A DNA stretch of 64,000 nucleotides from Bradyrhizobium canariense (GCF_900105125.1 NZ_LT629750.1:4553001-4617000); one strand, 5' to 3'. Shown: positions 24,583-34,525, counted from the stretch's first letter. Numbers and translations are program-made. The notes: generated by a model from the letters alone, not told the origin.

Positions 24583-25562
24583 GCCACCAGCCCCGAAGCT
24601 GCGACGCCGTAATCGCGCATGCTGGCCACGTTCTGCTGAAAGCGCAGCTTGCGGACATATTCGAGCGGATCTTTCGGCCGCACCAGCGCCCCCGGTGGAA
24701 CGTTGAGGAAATCCACCAGACGCGTCAGCAGGAAGCGCAATGCCGCGCCCCGCGCCAGCAGCGGCAACGCGTGCTGCTCGGCGTCCGACAATTGACGCTC
24801 GCGGCCGTAGGCATTGAGAAATGCCCGCGCCTTGGTGACATTGAACGAACAATCGGCCTCGAAACACCAGGCGTTCAGGCAGATCGCGACGTCATAGGCG
24901 AGCGTGTCGTTGCAGGCAAAAGTGAAATCGATGATGCCGGACAGTTGCTCGCCGATAAAGAAAACATTGTCCGGAAACAAATCGGCGTGGATCACGCCCT
25001 GCGGCAAATCCTTAGGCCAGACGCCGCTTTCCAGATAATCGAGTTCGGCTTCGATGAAGGCGCGCAATCCATGCTGCACTTCGTCGGCACGCGCCGCGGC
25101 CTGTTCGAACAGCGGACGCCAGCCCGACACCGACAGCGCGTTGGCGCGTGACATCGAAAAATCGCGCCCCGCCAGGTGCATTTTGGCGAGCGCCTGACCG
25201 ACGCCGGCGCAGTGCGCCGCGCTGGGTTTGCGCGGCCAGACGCCTTCCAGAAAATTGATGATCGCAGCCGGCCGGCCGGCCAGCGCGCTCAGCGCTTCGC
25301 CGCTTTTGTTCTTCAGGGGTTGCGGGCAATTGATGCCGTGCGAGGCCAGGTGCGTCATCAGGCCGAGAAAAAACGGCAGGTCGCCCCTGGCGACGCGCTT
25401 CTCATACAGCGTGAGGATGAAATACCCCGCCGTGGTGTGCAGCAGGAAGTTGGAATTCTCGACACCCTCGGCGATGCCCTTGTAGGACAGCAATTCGCCG
25501 ATGTCGTAATGGCTTAAAAATTCCGCAAGCTCATCGGCGGCGACGTCGGTGTAAACCGCCAT
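24579..25562 (-). CDS. thrB: Homoserine kinase
   Basis: This is the 327-residue kinase of the aminoglycoside-phosphotransferase-like ThrB type. It carries GVENSNFLL near the ATP site, the Brenner catalytic loop HADLFPDN with His192, Asp194 and Asn199, and [10 protein letters not shown] about 15 residues later with the metal-binding aspartate. It phosphorylates homoserine on the route to threonine. It lies six bases after ispH on the same strand and overlaps rnhA by four bases. Confidence 0.93.
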   Translation of the reverse strand: MAVYTDVAADELAEFLSHYDIGELLSYKGIAEGVENSNFLLHTTAGYFILTLYEKRVARGDLPFFLGLMTHLASHGINCPQPLKNKSGEALSALAGRPAAIINFLEGVWPRKPSAAHCAGVGQALAKMHLAGRDFSMSRANALSVSGWRPLFEQAAARADEVQHGLRAFIEAELDYLESGVWPKDLPQGVIHADLFPDNVFFIGEQLSGIIDFTFACNDTLAYDVAICLNAWCFEADCSFNVTKARAFLNAYGRERQLSDAEQHALPLLARGAALRFLLTRLVDFLNVPPGALVRPKDPLEYVRKLRFQQNVASMRDYGVAASGLVA

Positions 25563-25567
25563 CTTTT

Positions 25568-26533
25568 TTATTCCGCGGCATCAGGCCGCAGCGAACGCGG
25601 CAACGGGAAGAATTCATTCTCTTCCGCGGCCGAGACCGTCTCCACATGCAATTCGTAGCGTTCGGCAAACGCGCCCATGATCTCTTCGACGATCACTTCC
25701 GGCGCCGATGCGCCTGCGGTGATGCCGAGGCTCTTGATGCCCTCGAAGCGCGACCAGTCGAGATCGCTGGCACGTTGAGCCAAGACAGCAATCGGGCAGC
25801 CCTCGCGTTCGGCGACTTCGCGCAGCCGCTGCGAATTCGACGAGTTCGGCGCGCCGACCACGATCAGGGCGTCGACCACGGGCGCCACCTTCTTGACCGC
25901 CAGCTGGCGGTTGGTGGTGGCGTAGCAGATGTCTTCCTTGTGCGGCCCCGAGATGTTCGGAAAACGGCCCTTCAGAATCGCGACGATCCCGGCGGTATCG
26001 TCGATCGACAGCGTGGTCTGGGTCACGAAGGCCAGGTTGTCGGGGTCCTTCGGCTCAAACGTCGCGGCATCTTCCGCGGTCTCGATCAGCGTCACAGCGC
26101 CGGGTGGCAACTGGCCGAGCGTGCCGACCACCTCCGGATGATGGGAATGCCCGATCAGCAGGATTTCGCGGCCGCGTTTGAAATGGATCGCGGCTTCCCG
26201 GTGCACCTTGGTGACCAGCGGACAGGTGGCATCGAGCGAGAAGAAATTGCGCGACTTGGCGTCCGCCGGCACCGATTTGGGAACCCCGTGGGCGGAAAAC
26301 ACCACCGGGGCGTTGGTATTGTCAGGGATTTCAGCCAATTCCTCGACGAAAATCGCGCCCTTGGTCCTGAGGCTGTCGACGACATAGCGGTTGTGGACGA
26401 TCTCGTGCCGGACATAGACCGGGGCACCATAGATGGTAAGGGCCCGTTCGACGGTGTCGATCGCCCGTACCACGCCGGCACAAAAGCCCCGCGGGGAACA
26501 AAGCACGAGTTTCAGGTCTGGTTTGGCTGCCAT
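25568..26533 (-). CDS. ispH: 4-hydroxy-3-methylbut-2-enyl diphosphate reductase
   Basis: The final enzyme of the MEP isoprenoid pathway makes IPP and DMAPP using a [4Fe-4S] cluster. The three cluster cysteines are Cys18 (PRGFCAGV), Cys104 (DATCPLV) and Cys203 ([11 protein letters not shown]); the substrate-binding HEIVHN, SAHGVP and GHSHHPEV motifs are also present. The MAAKPDLK start at 26533 matches the family; the upstream GTG at 26557 has its purine stretch too close. It is the first gene of the ispH-thrB-rnhA operon and shares a 215-bp upstream region with divergent trcR. Confidence 0.95.
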   Translation of the reverse strand: MAAKPDLKLVLCSPRGFCAGVVRAIDTVERALTIYGAPVYVRHEIVHNRYVVDSLRTKGAIFVEELAEIPDNTNAPVVFSAHGVPKSVPADAKSRNFFSLDATCPLVTKVHREAAIHFKRGREILLIGHSHHPEVVGTLGQLPPGAVTLIETAEDAATFEPKDPDNLAFVTQTTLSIDDTAGIVAILKGRFPNISGPHKEDICYATTNRQLAVKKVAPVVDALIVVGAPNSSNSQRLREVAEREGCPIAVLAQRASDLDWSRFEGIKSLGITAGASAPEVIVEEIMGAFAERYELHVETVSAAEENEFFPLPRSLRPDAAE

Positions 26534-26748
26534 GGGAGCGATCTCGGACCGAATCACCCCTCGCCGCCGGGCAGGGAACGGTCAATTACACTGACGACTT
26601 GGGACTGCTTTCAGGCTCTGTCAAGGCACTTTAGCAGGCCATTGCGCGGTTAGCCCCCGAGGGCTTATATAGGGCCCAATTCCCGTCATCGCTGATGACC
26701 ACGGCTTCGCCTCCAAAAAAGGTGGGCGAAGCACAAAGGAGATTTGCC

Positions 26749-27441
26749 ATGAGCAATGCACCGCTGATGCCAAAAGCGACGGCCGTGTGGCTGGTCGACA
26801 ATACCGCGCTGACCTTCGATCAGGTGGCCGATTTCACCAAAATGCACCCCCTCGAGGTCCGCGCCATTGCCGATGGCGACGCCGCCCAGGGCATCAAGGG
26901 CATGGACCCGATTTCGACCGGGCAGCTCAGCCGCGACGAGATCGAAAAGGGCGAGAAGGACCCGAATTACCGTCTCAGGCTGGGAGAGAGCAAGGTCACC
27001 CTGCCGCCGGCTGCCAAGAAAAAGGGCCCGCGCTATACGCCGGTATCGCGCCGCCATGAGCGGCCGAGCGCGATCCTGTGGCTGGTGCGCAATCACCCGG
27101 AACTGAAGGACGCCCAGATCATGCGGCTGGTCGGCACCACCAAGACCACCATTGCCAGCGTGCGCGACCGCACCCATTGGAACGCCTCGACCCTGACGCC
27201 GATGGATCCAGTGACCCTAGGCCTGTGCTCGCAGATCGAGCTCGATTTCGAGGTCCAGCGTGCGGCCAAGGAAAAGCCGGTCACCACCACCTATGGCGGC
27301 GCGACCCTGCTGCCGGCCTCCGAGACCACCCGCAAGGAGCCGGAGCTCGAGCCGACCGAGAAGCAGCGCGACGACCTCAATGTCGACGCGGTGTTCGCCA
27401 AGCTGAAGACCATCGGCGGCAAGAAGCCGGACGAGGAGTAA
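26749..27441 (+). CDS. trcR: DUF1013 transcription regulator TrcR
   Basis: The 230-residue protein matches DUF1013: PLMPKATAVWLVDNTALTFDQVADFTKMHPLEVRAIADGD near the N-terminus and AILWLVRNHPELKDAQIMRLVGTTKTTI in the middle, two helix-turn-helix-like regions. In Caulobacter, the DUF1013 protein TrcR tracks with RNA polymerase and affects the cell cycle; the same role here is by homology. The ATG at 26749 has AAGGAGA about seven bases upstream, so the longer frame from 26695 is not needed. It is divergent from ispH. Confidence 0.88.
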   Translation: MSNAPLMPKATAVWLVDNTALTFDQVADFTKMHPLEVRAIADGDAAQGIKGMDPISTGQLSRDEIEKGEKDPNYRLRLGESKVTLPPAAKKKGPRYTPVSRRHERPSAILWLVRNHPELKDAQIMRLVGTTKTTIASVRDRTHWNASTLTPMDPVTLGLCSQIELDFEVQRAAKEKPVTTTYGGATLLPASETTRKEPELEPTEKQRDDLNVDAVFAKLKTIGGKKPDEE

Positions 27442-27488
27442 GACGGAGCGGGTCAGGCAGTCTGGTGCGGTAGCGGCGGACGCGTTCC

Positions 27489-28292
27489 CTACGCTGTCCC
27501 CGCAAGCGCTTTCATCTGGGTTTCCAACTCTTCCATGGTCAGCCCGCCAGGCGTTTTTCCGGTCTTCTCCACCCAGGTTGGATCCGCAATCGCGTACACC
27601 TCGTCGACATATTTGGCGAAGAAGGCCCAGGTCATCGTGTAGTATGAACCCCAGGAGATGACTCGCGCTCCCTTGGCGTCATATCCTGCAAGCACGACGG
27701 CGTGACCACCCACAATCGAGGCGTTACTGGGGTGTACGTCCCATACAGCGGGCGGCTGGGCTGGTGGTGGCGGAACAAGGTATGCTGGAACGTTGAAGCC
27801 GATATAGGCGACGCCGCAATCCGCGATTGTGCCTTTAACATCCTCGACGTTGCGTGGATCAACTTCGACAAAGGCCGAGATTTTATGGCGACCTTGTCCG
27901 GCCGGACCGATCGGCGCTCCGCTTTTCAGCAGATAGGTCAGGACGTGCTGTTCGACTCCTCCCGGGCCTTCGCCGCCAACCCGCGGATTATAGCCGCAAG
28001 CGAGGATGTAGAGCTTCTCCACGTCTGAGTCCGGCTCAGTATCGATCTTCTTGGCAGCGTTGAAACTCCACACCTGGATGGCGTGATAAACTGCGGCGCA
28101 GGTACAGTCGCCGAGTGTGTCGTTGAGCATCATGCCGAGGTCGTCGGGCATTCCCTTCGTATAATCGATCTTCTCTGGCGGTGCTGGAATGGTTTCTCCG
28201 GCCCGCAGGGCGCTCAAATGCGGGATGCGCGGATCGTAGGTTCTGGCAAGCCGCCCGAGTTTGAAATGCCGTTCCTTTTTGGGTTCAGCCAT
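27489..28292 (-). CDS. Papain-like-fold conserved protein
   Basis: The 267-residue protein shows the order of a C1-like cysteine-peptidase fold: LGDCTCAAVYHAIQVW near residues 60-75 (nucleophile Cys and following helix), GGVEQHVLTYLL, then GGHAVVLAGYDAKGARVISWG near 195-215 (His and the SWG turn) and MTWAFFAKYVDEVYAIAD. The usual Asn before SWG is not seen (ISWG), so peptidase activity is uncertain. No signal peptide. GGGAGA precedes the ATG. It overlaps the upstream phosphorylase-like gene by eight bases, so the two are one unit. Confidence 0.75.
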   Translation of the reverse strand: MAEPKKERHFKLGRLARTYDPRIPHLSALRAGETIPAPPEKIDYTKGMPDDLGMMLNDTLGDCTCAAVYHAIQVWSFNAAKKIDTEPDSDVEKLYILACGYNPRVGGEGPGGVEQHVLTYLLKSGAPIGPAGQGRHKISAFVEVDPRNVEDVKGTIADCGVAYIGFNVPAYLVPPPPAQPPAVWDVHPSNASIVGGHAVVLAGYDAKGARVISWGSYYTMTWAFFAKYVDEVYAIADPTWVEKTGKTPGGLTMEELETQMKALAGTA

Positions 28293-29439
28293 TGTGCTTT
28301 CTCCCTAGTTTGAATCCGGGCCGAACGGCCCCGTCTTTGTGAGTCTTCAGGAAATCGACCGAGGTTTGAATGATTGACCATGCGGCAAGTGCACTAGCGG
28401 CCGTGGTTAGTCCGCCATACCGAGCATAGATCGCCGCGGCCTGCTCTTGGGCGGCCTTGATGTCATTGGATGGATTCGAGATTTGAGGATCCGACGCATT
28501 GCGGATCGCGTACCATTGAATGTCTGGAAATGCCTGCAGTGCACGAGCGACCATTGCGTCACCCATGTCACAAACTTGTCCGAACCCCTGCAGACCAAAA
28601 TGGTTGGTCGAGTCATCGAACGCGAAGAAGTCCGTTGTGACGATCGTATCGTTTGCTGCCGAAAAGTATTTCGGGTTTGGCCGCGCCCCGACAATTCGCG
28701 CGGCATTGACGCCTGTTAAGGACGGCACAAGCGCCTCAAGGGCCCCCGGCGGGAGTTTGGACGGGGTGAAACTGGCTTTGGACCAGGATTCCTTGGCAAA
28801 TTGATCCTGACAATCGAACCGCACCGTGCCGGCGATCACGACATCACCAAGCTTCACATCCGTGCCGATACCTCCGCCCGTTCCTGTTGTGATGAATACT
28901 TTCGGCGCCACCGTCTGCGCCAATTCACTCATCAACTTAAAGACAGGCGTTGCAGGACCGTCATAGTCGAGATGCAAACCCGACTTGAAGAGCAGCACCT
29001 TTGCCTGACCGATCGTGCAGGGGAAATACAAACCCAGGCTGTGGTAGTACCGCGTCATATCAGCCGCGGTATCTCTGAAGGGGGCCTTTGCTCCGGTCAC
29101 CAGGGGAATGTAGGTATTCACCGCGTGCCGGTATTCATACCATGACGCGGTCGGAAATGCGGGGGTGAACAAGCTGGCCAGTGCCGACGCCTCGGCCGCG
29201 GTCCACGTCACCACGACGGCATCATAGCCGTGAAATTTGGAGAGATCGTCTGTTTCCGAAGGTTGCTTGGAAAGAGGCATCGCCGTCGGCGCCAAGCCAT
29301 TCGGCCACGGCACCTGACGCGGTAGTGCCGCTTCAGCGGTAACCAGCTCGGCGCCCAGCCGTCCGCTGAGAAATCGAGCCTGCGGTGCGGCAGGATCAAA
29401 ATTCAGAATGAAATCGTCGATGTTAAAGCGATCATTCAT
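28285..29439 (-). CDS. Nucleoside phosphorylase superfamily protein
   Basis: The 384-residue protein has an extension of about 70 residues and then a PNP/UDP-phosphorylase fold: DAVVVTWTAAEASALASLF is the first strand and helix, FITTGTGGGIGTDVKLGDVVIAG the glycine-rich phosphate/ribose region, VCDMGDAMVARAL the nucleoside-site segment (Asp where many members have Glu), and AIRNASDPQ the conserved R-x-x-SD motif with the base-site aspartate. It probably cleaves or binds a nucleoside; the substrate is unknown. The ATG at 29439 is chosen over 29478 because the longer version adds a basic, non-conserved stretch. It is coupled to the papain-like gene. Confidence 0.8.
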   Translation of the reverse strand: MNDRFNIDDFILNFDPAAPQARFLSGRLGAELVTAEAALPRQVPWPNGLAPTAMPLSKQPSETDDLSKFHGYDAVVVTWTAAEASALASLFTPAFPTASWYEYRHAVNTYIPLVTGAKAPFRDTAADMTRYYHSLGLYFPCTIGQAKVLLFKSGLHLDYDGPATPVFKLMSELAQTVAPKVFITTGTGGGIGTDVKLGDVVIAGTVRFDCQDQFAKESWSKASFTPSKLPPGALEALVPSLTGVNAARIVGARPNPKYFSAANDTIVTTDFFAFDDSTNHFGLQGFGQVCDMGDAMVARALQAFPDIQWYAIRNASDPQISNPSNDIKAAQEQAAAIYARYGGLTTAASALAAWSIIQTSVDFLKTHKDGAVRPGFKLGRKHNG

Positions 29440-29643
29440 GAAGGCATTTCCGTGCCGCAGACACAGGCGCTTCACCAAACGCGATCGATAACAGCTTCAG
29501 ATTGATATTATCCGCATATCTTCAGCGCGACAATCCTTAATTGTTCCAAATTACGAAGCATCCCTTGGTTGCGATTGGACATGAGCCCTCACCTTTTTAT
29601 TCCAGCGGCGAGTGCAATCACGTTTATGCCAAAATGCCGTTGG

Positions 29644-29913
29644 CTACGGGTGATCAGGATGGTTCATCATGTATTCGCCGAGATCACGCTGGCGGCGATC
29701 GGCGCGCGCAGTGGCATTGCTGCGCTCGGTGTCGCGGTCCTTGCGGCAGGCGATATATTCGGATGAGCCGACCTGAACATTGTTGGCGCGGCAGAACGCA
29801 TCGTCATCGTCACCGGAACTCGAGACCGGGACCTGGTTGCGCGCCGCGCAGGCTGAAAGCGCAAGCGCCGCAAACATCAGCGCGATGAGATGTGTCGGAG
29901 CGTTTCGTCGCAT
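29644..29913 (-). CDS. Small outer-envelope lipoprotein
   Basis: The 89-residue protein has a basic N-terminus, a hydrophobic stretch (HLIALMFAALALSAC) and a lipobox LSAC, so it would be cleaved before the Cys and lipid-anchored. The mature part is short, polar and rich in Asp and Arg (SSSGDDDDAFCRANNVQVGSS, then a charged helix), with two further cysteines (AFCRANN and YIACRKD) that could form a disulfide. No family is recognised. Next is the propionyl-CoA synthetase gene at a distance of 143 bp. Confidence 0.7.
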   Translation of the reverse strand: MRRNAPTHLIALMFAALALSACAARNQVPVSSSGDDDDAFCRANNVQVGSSEYIACRKDRDTERSNATARADRRQRDLGEYMMNHPDHP

Positions 29914-30056
29914 GCAGAATTCCGTCCTGTGTTTTGAATTCCGTCATTGCCAACGCAATTCATCGAAAAGAAGGCCGTTCATTGAGTGATGGCGGATGCC
30001 CGGGTCAAGCCCCCAGCGCATGACAACCGAAATCAGCTCCCGCAGGCTTGTTATTT

Positions 30057-31967
30057 CTATGCCCTTTCCTTCAGCGCGTCGCCAATTTCGTCGAGCACCT
30101 TCGGATCCTCGATGGTCGCGGGCATTGTCCATGGATCGCCATCGGCGATCTTCTTGATAGTGCCGCGCAGGATTTTCCCCGAGCGCGTCTTGGGCAACCG
30201 GCCCACGGTAATCGCGAGCTTGAATGCCGCCACGGGACCGAGTTTTTCGCGCACCAGCGCCACCACATCCTTTTCCACTTCGGCGGAATTGCGCGTGACG
30301 CCGGCCTTGAGCACCAGGAAGCCGCAGGGCACTTCGCCCTTGATCGCGTCCTTGATGCCGAGCACCGCGCATTCGGCGACGTCGGGATGGCTGGCGAGAA
30401 TCTCCTCCATGCCGCCGGTGGACAGCCGGTGGCCTGCGACGTTGATGATGTCGTCGGTGCGGCCCATCACATAGACATAGCCGTCCTCGTCCTTGTAGCC
30501 GGCGTCGGAGGTTTTGTAATAACCGGGGAATTCGTTGAAATAAGCTTCCCTGCACCGCGCGTCCTGCTCCCAGAGAGTCGGCAGGCAGGCCGGCGGCAAT
30601 GGCAACTTGATCACGATCGAACCCATGCTGCCTGCGGGCAGCGGCTTTGCCGCTTCATCGACCACGTCGACCTGATAGCCCGGCATCGGCACGGTCGGCG
30701 AGCCGTGTTTCACCGGCAGCATGCCCAGTCCAATCGGATTGCCGGCAATGCACCAGCCGGTTTCGGTCTGCCACCAGTGATCGATCACCGGCACCTTCAA
30801 CTGCTGCTCGGCCCACTCCACTGTGGGCGGATCGGCGCGCTCGCCGGCCAGAAACAGCGTGCGGAATTTCGAAAGATCATATTGCCGGATGCACCTCCCC
30901 TCAGGATCTTCCTTCTTGATCGCGCGGAAGGCGGTCGGCGCAGTGAAGAAGGCCACCGCCTTGTGCTCCGATATGACCCGCCAGAACGCACCCGCGTCGG
31001 GCGTGCCGATCGGCTTGCCTTCATACATGATCGAGGTCGCGCCATGAAACAGCGGAGCGTAAATGATGTAGCTGTGGCCGACCACCCAGCCGATGTCGGA
31101 GCCGCACCACCAGACTTCGCCCGGCTTGACGCCATAGAGGTTGAACATCGACCATTTCAGCGCGACCAGATGCCCGCCATTGTCGCGCACCACGCCTTTG
31201 GGCTTTCCCGTGGTGCCCGATGTGTAGAGGATATAGAGCGGATCCGTCGCCAGAACCGGTACGCAGTCGGCGGACTTTTTCGCGGCAACGGCTTTGCTGC
31301 GCAGCTCGGCCCAATCGTGATCGCGGCCCGCTGTGAGTTCGCATGATTGCCGCGGCCGCTGCAGGATGACGCAAGCCTCCGGCTTGACGCTGGAAAGCCT
31401 GATCGCCTCGTCGAGCAGCGGCTCGTACTGCACGATGCGGCCGGGCTCGAGGCCGCAGCTCGCCGAGAAGATCAGCTTCGGCTTGGCATCCTCGATCCGC
31501 GTCGCCAGTTCCTTGGCTGCGAAGCCGCCGAACACGACGCTATGCACCGCACCGATCCGCGCGCAGGCGAGCATCGCGACCACGGCCTCCGGCACCATCG
31601 GCATATAGAGGATGACGCGGTCGCCCTTGACCACGCCGAAATCCTGCATGATGGCGGCGAGCGTTTTCACCTCATGCAGCAATTGCGCGTAGGTGAATTT
31701 GGTGACGCTGCCGGAGAGTGGCGAATCGTGGATCAATGCCACCTGTTCGGCGCGTCCACCCGCAACATGGCGGTCGAGCGCGTTGTAGCAGGTATTGACC
31801 ACCGCGCCGGTGAACCAGCGGCCGTAAAGTCCCATTCCGGGATCGAAAATCTTCTTCGCCGGCTCGATCCAGTCGATATCCAGCGCAGCCTCGCCCCAAA
31901 AACCCTGGGGATCCCGAAGCGAACGAGCATGGACCTCGTGGTAGCGGCTCTTCTCCTGGATGTTCAT
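30057..31967 (-). CDS. prpE: Propionyl-CoA synthetase
   Basis: The 636-residue ANL-family ligase has the acetyl/propionyl-CoA synthetase layout: an N-terminal ACAS domain (YHEVHARSLRDPQGFWGEAALDIDW, FNTCYNALDRHV-like), the P-loop YTSGTTGKPKG near residue 248, WWCGSDIGWVVGHSY, HWWQTETGWC (A5) and DDIINVAGHRLSTG, with the catalytic acylation-controlled Lys in RSGKILRGT. The GWC in HWWQTETGWCIAGNP and overall length favour propionate over acetate. GGGAGA precedes the ATG at 31967. It would feed propionate into the methylmalonyl or methylcitrate route; neither is in the window. Confidence 0.88.
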   Translation of the reverse strand: MNIQEKSRYHEVHARSLRDPQGFWGEAALDIDWIEPAKKIFDPGMGLYGRWFTGAVVNTCYNALDRHVAGGRAEQVALIHDSPLSGSVTKFTYAQLLHEVKTLAAIMQDFGVVKGDRVILYMPMVPEAVVAMLACARIGAVHSVVFGGFAAKELATRIEDAKPKLIFSASCGLEPGRIVQYEPLLDEAIRLSSVKPEACVILQRPRQSCELTAGRDHDWAELRSKAVAAKKSADCVPVLATDPLYILYTSGTTGKPKGVVRDNGGHLVALKWSMFNLYGVKPGEVWWCGSDIGWVVGHSYIIYAPLFHGATSIMYEGKPIGTPDAGAFWRVISEHKAVAFFTAPTAFRAIKKEDPEGRCIRQYDLSKFRTLFLAGERADPPTVEWAEQQLKVPVIDHWWQTETGWCIAGNPIGLGMLPVKHGSPTVPMPGYQVDVVDEAAKPLPAGSMGSIVIKLPLPPACLPTLWEQDARCREAYFNEFPGYYKTSDAGYKDEDGYVYVMGRTDDIINVAGHRLSTGGMEEILASHPDVAECAVLGIKDAIKGEVPCGFLVLKAGVTRNSAEVEKDVVALVREKLGPVAAFKLAITVGRLPKTRSGKILRGTIKKIADGDPWTMPATIEDPKVLDEIGDALKERA

Positions 31968-32057
31968 GGCGTCTCTCCCGTCACGCTCGTTACGTGCCAT
32001 TGTCACGGGAAGCGGCGGCGTTTCAAGCCGAAAACGCTACGTCCTTCGGCCACCGAG

Positions 32058-32828
32058 TTAGTTCCGCCCGATCGCCAGCAGATGATCCAGCCGCGCGCGC
32101 ATGACCTTCTGCAGATCATAGTCCGACTGGCCGAATGCGGCATTGCGGCGGGCGAGGAAATCGTCCTGTTCGCGCTGCATCGCCCGCCCGGTGCGCGGAT
32201 TGTCGCGGGTGGCGTCGCTGACGACCCGGGTATTCACCGCGTTGATCTCGCGATCGAGATTGGCCAGCTCGGGATTGGCGCAAATCGCTCTCTCCACCGC
32301 GCGTCTGGCGCCCGCGCAATTGAAGCTCGGCTTGTTATTGACCGCCAAAAGCGCGCCGAGACGCTCGAGCTCCTGCGCCAGCGATTTATAATTGCTCCTG
32401 GCGGCGGGATGATCGGGGTTCAACTTGATCGCCGCGCCGAAATCCCGCAACGCCCTGGGCCGATCGCCCTTTTTGCGCCAGAGTTCTCCGCGCGCGTTGT
32501 AAATATCAGCCTGCGTCGGGTCGAGCCGCAGCACGGTGCCATAGTCGTCGATGGCGCGATCGATCATGTCCTTGCGTTCGTAAACACGGGCCCGCGCGAT
32601 CAGCGCCTTGACACGATCGGCCTTCGCGGTCTTTTCACCGTCAATCAACGCGCCGCATACGGCGATGATCTTGTCGTCATCATTTGCCGTCACGGCCGCG
32701 ACGCAAGGCGCGGGATCGGCTTGCGGATCAGTGGTCGGCTCGGCGCCAGTTGCAACGGCGCCATGCATGAGGGTCGCCCACAGCGTTGCGGCGAAAGCCG
32801 CCTTCAGTCCCACCCGCCACCGCAACAT
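32058..32828 (-). CDS. Secreted TPR protein with LprI-type C-terminal domain
   Basis: The 256-residue protein has a signal peptide (residues 1-29, ending near VATGA), two to three tetratricopeptide repeats at about 70-150 (ALIARARVYERKDMIDRAIDDYGTVLRLDPTQADIYNARGEL and ALRDFGAAIKLNPDHPAARSNY), and then SFNCAGARRAVERAICANPELANLDREINAVN, the LprI/DUF1311 motif with paired cysteines. LprI proteins inhibit lysozyme in mycobacteria; the combination with TPRs suggests a periplasmic scaffold. The ATG at 32828 has CTGGGGCGGG upstream; the GTG at 32864 has none. Confidence 0.78.
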   Translation of the reverse strand: MLRWRVGLKAAFAATLWATLMHGAVATGAEPTTDPQADPAPCVAAVTANDDDKIIAVCGALIDGEKTAKADRVKALIARARVYERKDMIDRAIDDYGTVLRLDPTQADIYNARGELWRKKGDRPRALRDFGAAIKLNPDHPAARSNYKSLAQELERLGALLAVNNKPSFNCAGARRAVERAICANPELANLDREINAVNTRVVSDATRDNPRTGRAMQREQDDFLARRNAAFGQSDYDLQKVMRARLDHLLAIGRN

Positions 32829-32978
32829 CGCCCGCCCCAGCAAAATCTCTTCAGTTTTCAGCACCGCTAGATGGCGATCCTAGACCGGATCGTGGCAAAG
32901 TGGAATCGAGCGATGATGACGACCGATTTTTGATGCTAAATGCACGATCGATTGCGGTTGACGGCGGGGATTCGAGGC

Positions 32979-34523
32979 TTGATCACGTTCGAATGGATCA
33001 TTGGCTTGTTGCTCGGCGCCGTGGTGCTGTCGGCATTGGCGCGGCGGATCAAGGTGCCCTACCCGACCTTTCTCGCGATCGGCGGCGCATTGTTGGCCTT
33101 TGTACCATCGAGCCCATCATGGACGCTGGAGCCGGGCCTGGCGCTGGCGCTGTTCGTCGCACCGGTCTTGCTGGATGCGGCCTACGACACCTCGCTGCGT
33201 GACCTTCGCTATAATTGGCTGCCGGTCTCAACACTGGTTTTCGTCGCGGTCGGCGTGACCACGGCGGCAGTCGCGTTGCTGGCCCACTGGCTGCAGCCCG
33301 AAATGCCATGGGCTGCCGCAATCGCGCTTGGCGCCATCGTGGCGCCACCGGACGCCGCGGCGGCCACCGCCATCCTGCGCCAACTCAACCTGCCCTACCG
33401 GACCCTCAAAATCCTCGAGGGCGAAAGCCTGCTCAACGATGCCAGCGCGTTGTTGATCTATCGGGTCGCGGTCGGCGCCGCCGCAGTCCAGCATTCCAGA
33501 TGGAGCGAGTTTGCGCCTTCGATCGTGCTGGCACTGGCCGGCAGTCTGGTGGCCGGCCATCTCTTTGCCAGAATCTGGATGCTGCTGACAGAGCGGGTCA
33601 GCGAGGCGCCCAGCGCGATCATCCTGCAGTTCGCCGGCACCTTCATGGTGTGGATCGTCGCCGAGCGCATCGGCCTCTCCGGCATTCTCACCATCGTCGC
33701 CTATGCCATCACCATCGCCCGCACCGCACCGGCACGCACACCGGCGCGGCTGCGCGTGCCGGCCTACGCGGTGTGGGACACCGTGGTTTTTATCCTGAAC
33801 GTGCTGGCGTTCATGTTGATCGGCATGCAATTGCGCCCGATCTGGACGCGGCTCGACGACGTGGTGCGGTCGGAGTATTGCGCCGTGGCCGGCTGTATCC
33901 TGGCTGCCGTCATCCTTGCCCGTGTCGCCTGGGTGATGCTTTACGGCACGGTGATGCGGCTATTGCTCGCGCAAGGACTCATTCACCCCAGAAACTCAAC
34001 GGCTGTACCTACGCTGAAAGGCGGCATCGTCATTGGCTGGTGCGGAATGCGCGGCATTGTCACGCTGGCAGCCGCGTTCGCGCTGCCCGAAGGCTTTCCG
34101 TATCGCGATCTCATCCTGTTGACCGCGTTCGCCGTGGTGCTGGGATCGCTGGTCATCCAGGGCCTGACCTTGCGCCCGCTGATCGTGGCGTTGCGGCTGA
34201 AGGAAGATAACTCCGTGGCCATCGAAGTCGCCCGTGCCCGCGGCGTCGCCTTTCGCGCCGCGCTCGATGAGATCGACGGTGACCCATCCGAAGAAGCCGA
34301 AATCCTGAGGCTGGAATATCGCGCTATGCTGCTGCGCGCCGAGAGCGATCCCACTGGCGGCGTTTCCAGCAGCGAGCTTCCGGCCGACCCGCTGCGCCGG
34401 CGCGCCATCAGCGCGGCGCGACGATCGATCCTCAGGCTGCGCCGATCCGAAGCGATCGGCGACGACGCCTTTCATCAGATCGAGGAAGAACTCGACCGTG
34501 CGGAATTGAGCGCGCAGGGATAG
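32979..34523 (+). CDS. CPA1-type Na+/H+ antiporter
   Basis: The 514-residue protein has about 12 transmembrane helices. Key residues include APPDAAAATAILRQLNLP with the ion-binding region, LEGESLLNDASALLIYRVA, GIVIGWCGMRGIVTLAAAFALP and a charged cytoplasmic tail from about 420. This pattern is that of CPA1 antiporters exchanging sodium or potassium for protons. The TTG start at 32979 has GGGGA about eight bases upstream and gives a hydrophobic N-terminus (ITFEWIIGLLLGAVV). An ATG at 32940 in the same frame lacks a ribosome-binding site but cannot be excluded. Confidence 0.88.
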   Translation: MITFEWIIGLLLGAVVLSALARRIKVPYPTFLAIGGALLAFVPSSPSWTLEPGLALALFVAPVLLDAAYDTSLRDLRYNWLPVSTLVFVAVGVTTAAVALLAHWLQPEMPWAAAIALGAIVAPPDAAAATAILRQLNLPYRTLKILEGESLLNDASALLIYRVAVGAAAVQHSRWSEFAPSIVLALAGSLVAGHLFARIWMLLTERVSEAPSAIILQFAGTFMVWIVAERIGLSGILTIVAYAITIARTAPARTPARLRVPAYAVWDTVVFILNVLAFMLIGMQLRPIWTRLDDVVRSEYCAVAGCILAAVILARVAWVMLYGTVMRLLLAQGLIHPRNSTAVPTLKGGIVIGWCGMRGIVTLAAAFALPEGFPYRDLILLTAFAVVLGSLVIQGLTLRPLIVALRLKEDNSVAIEVARARGVAFRAALDEIDGDPSEEAEILRLEYRAMLLRAESDPTGGVSSSELPADPLRRRAISAARRSILRLRRSEAIGDDAFHQIEEELDRAELSAQG

Positions 34524-34525
34524 AG

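Noticed and set aside
31347..32870. Plus-strand frame of 507 residues
   Set aside because: It runs antisense through prpE and the TPR/LprI gene, both of which have family motifs and ribosome-binding sites.
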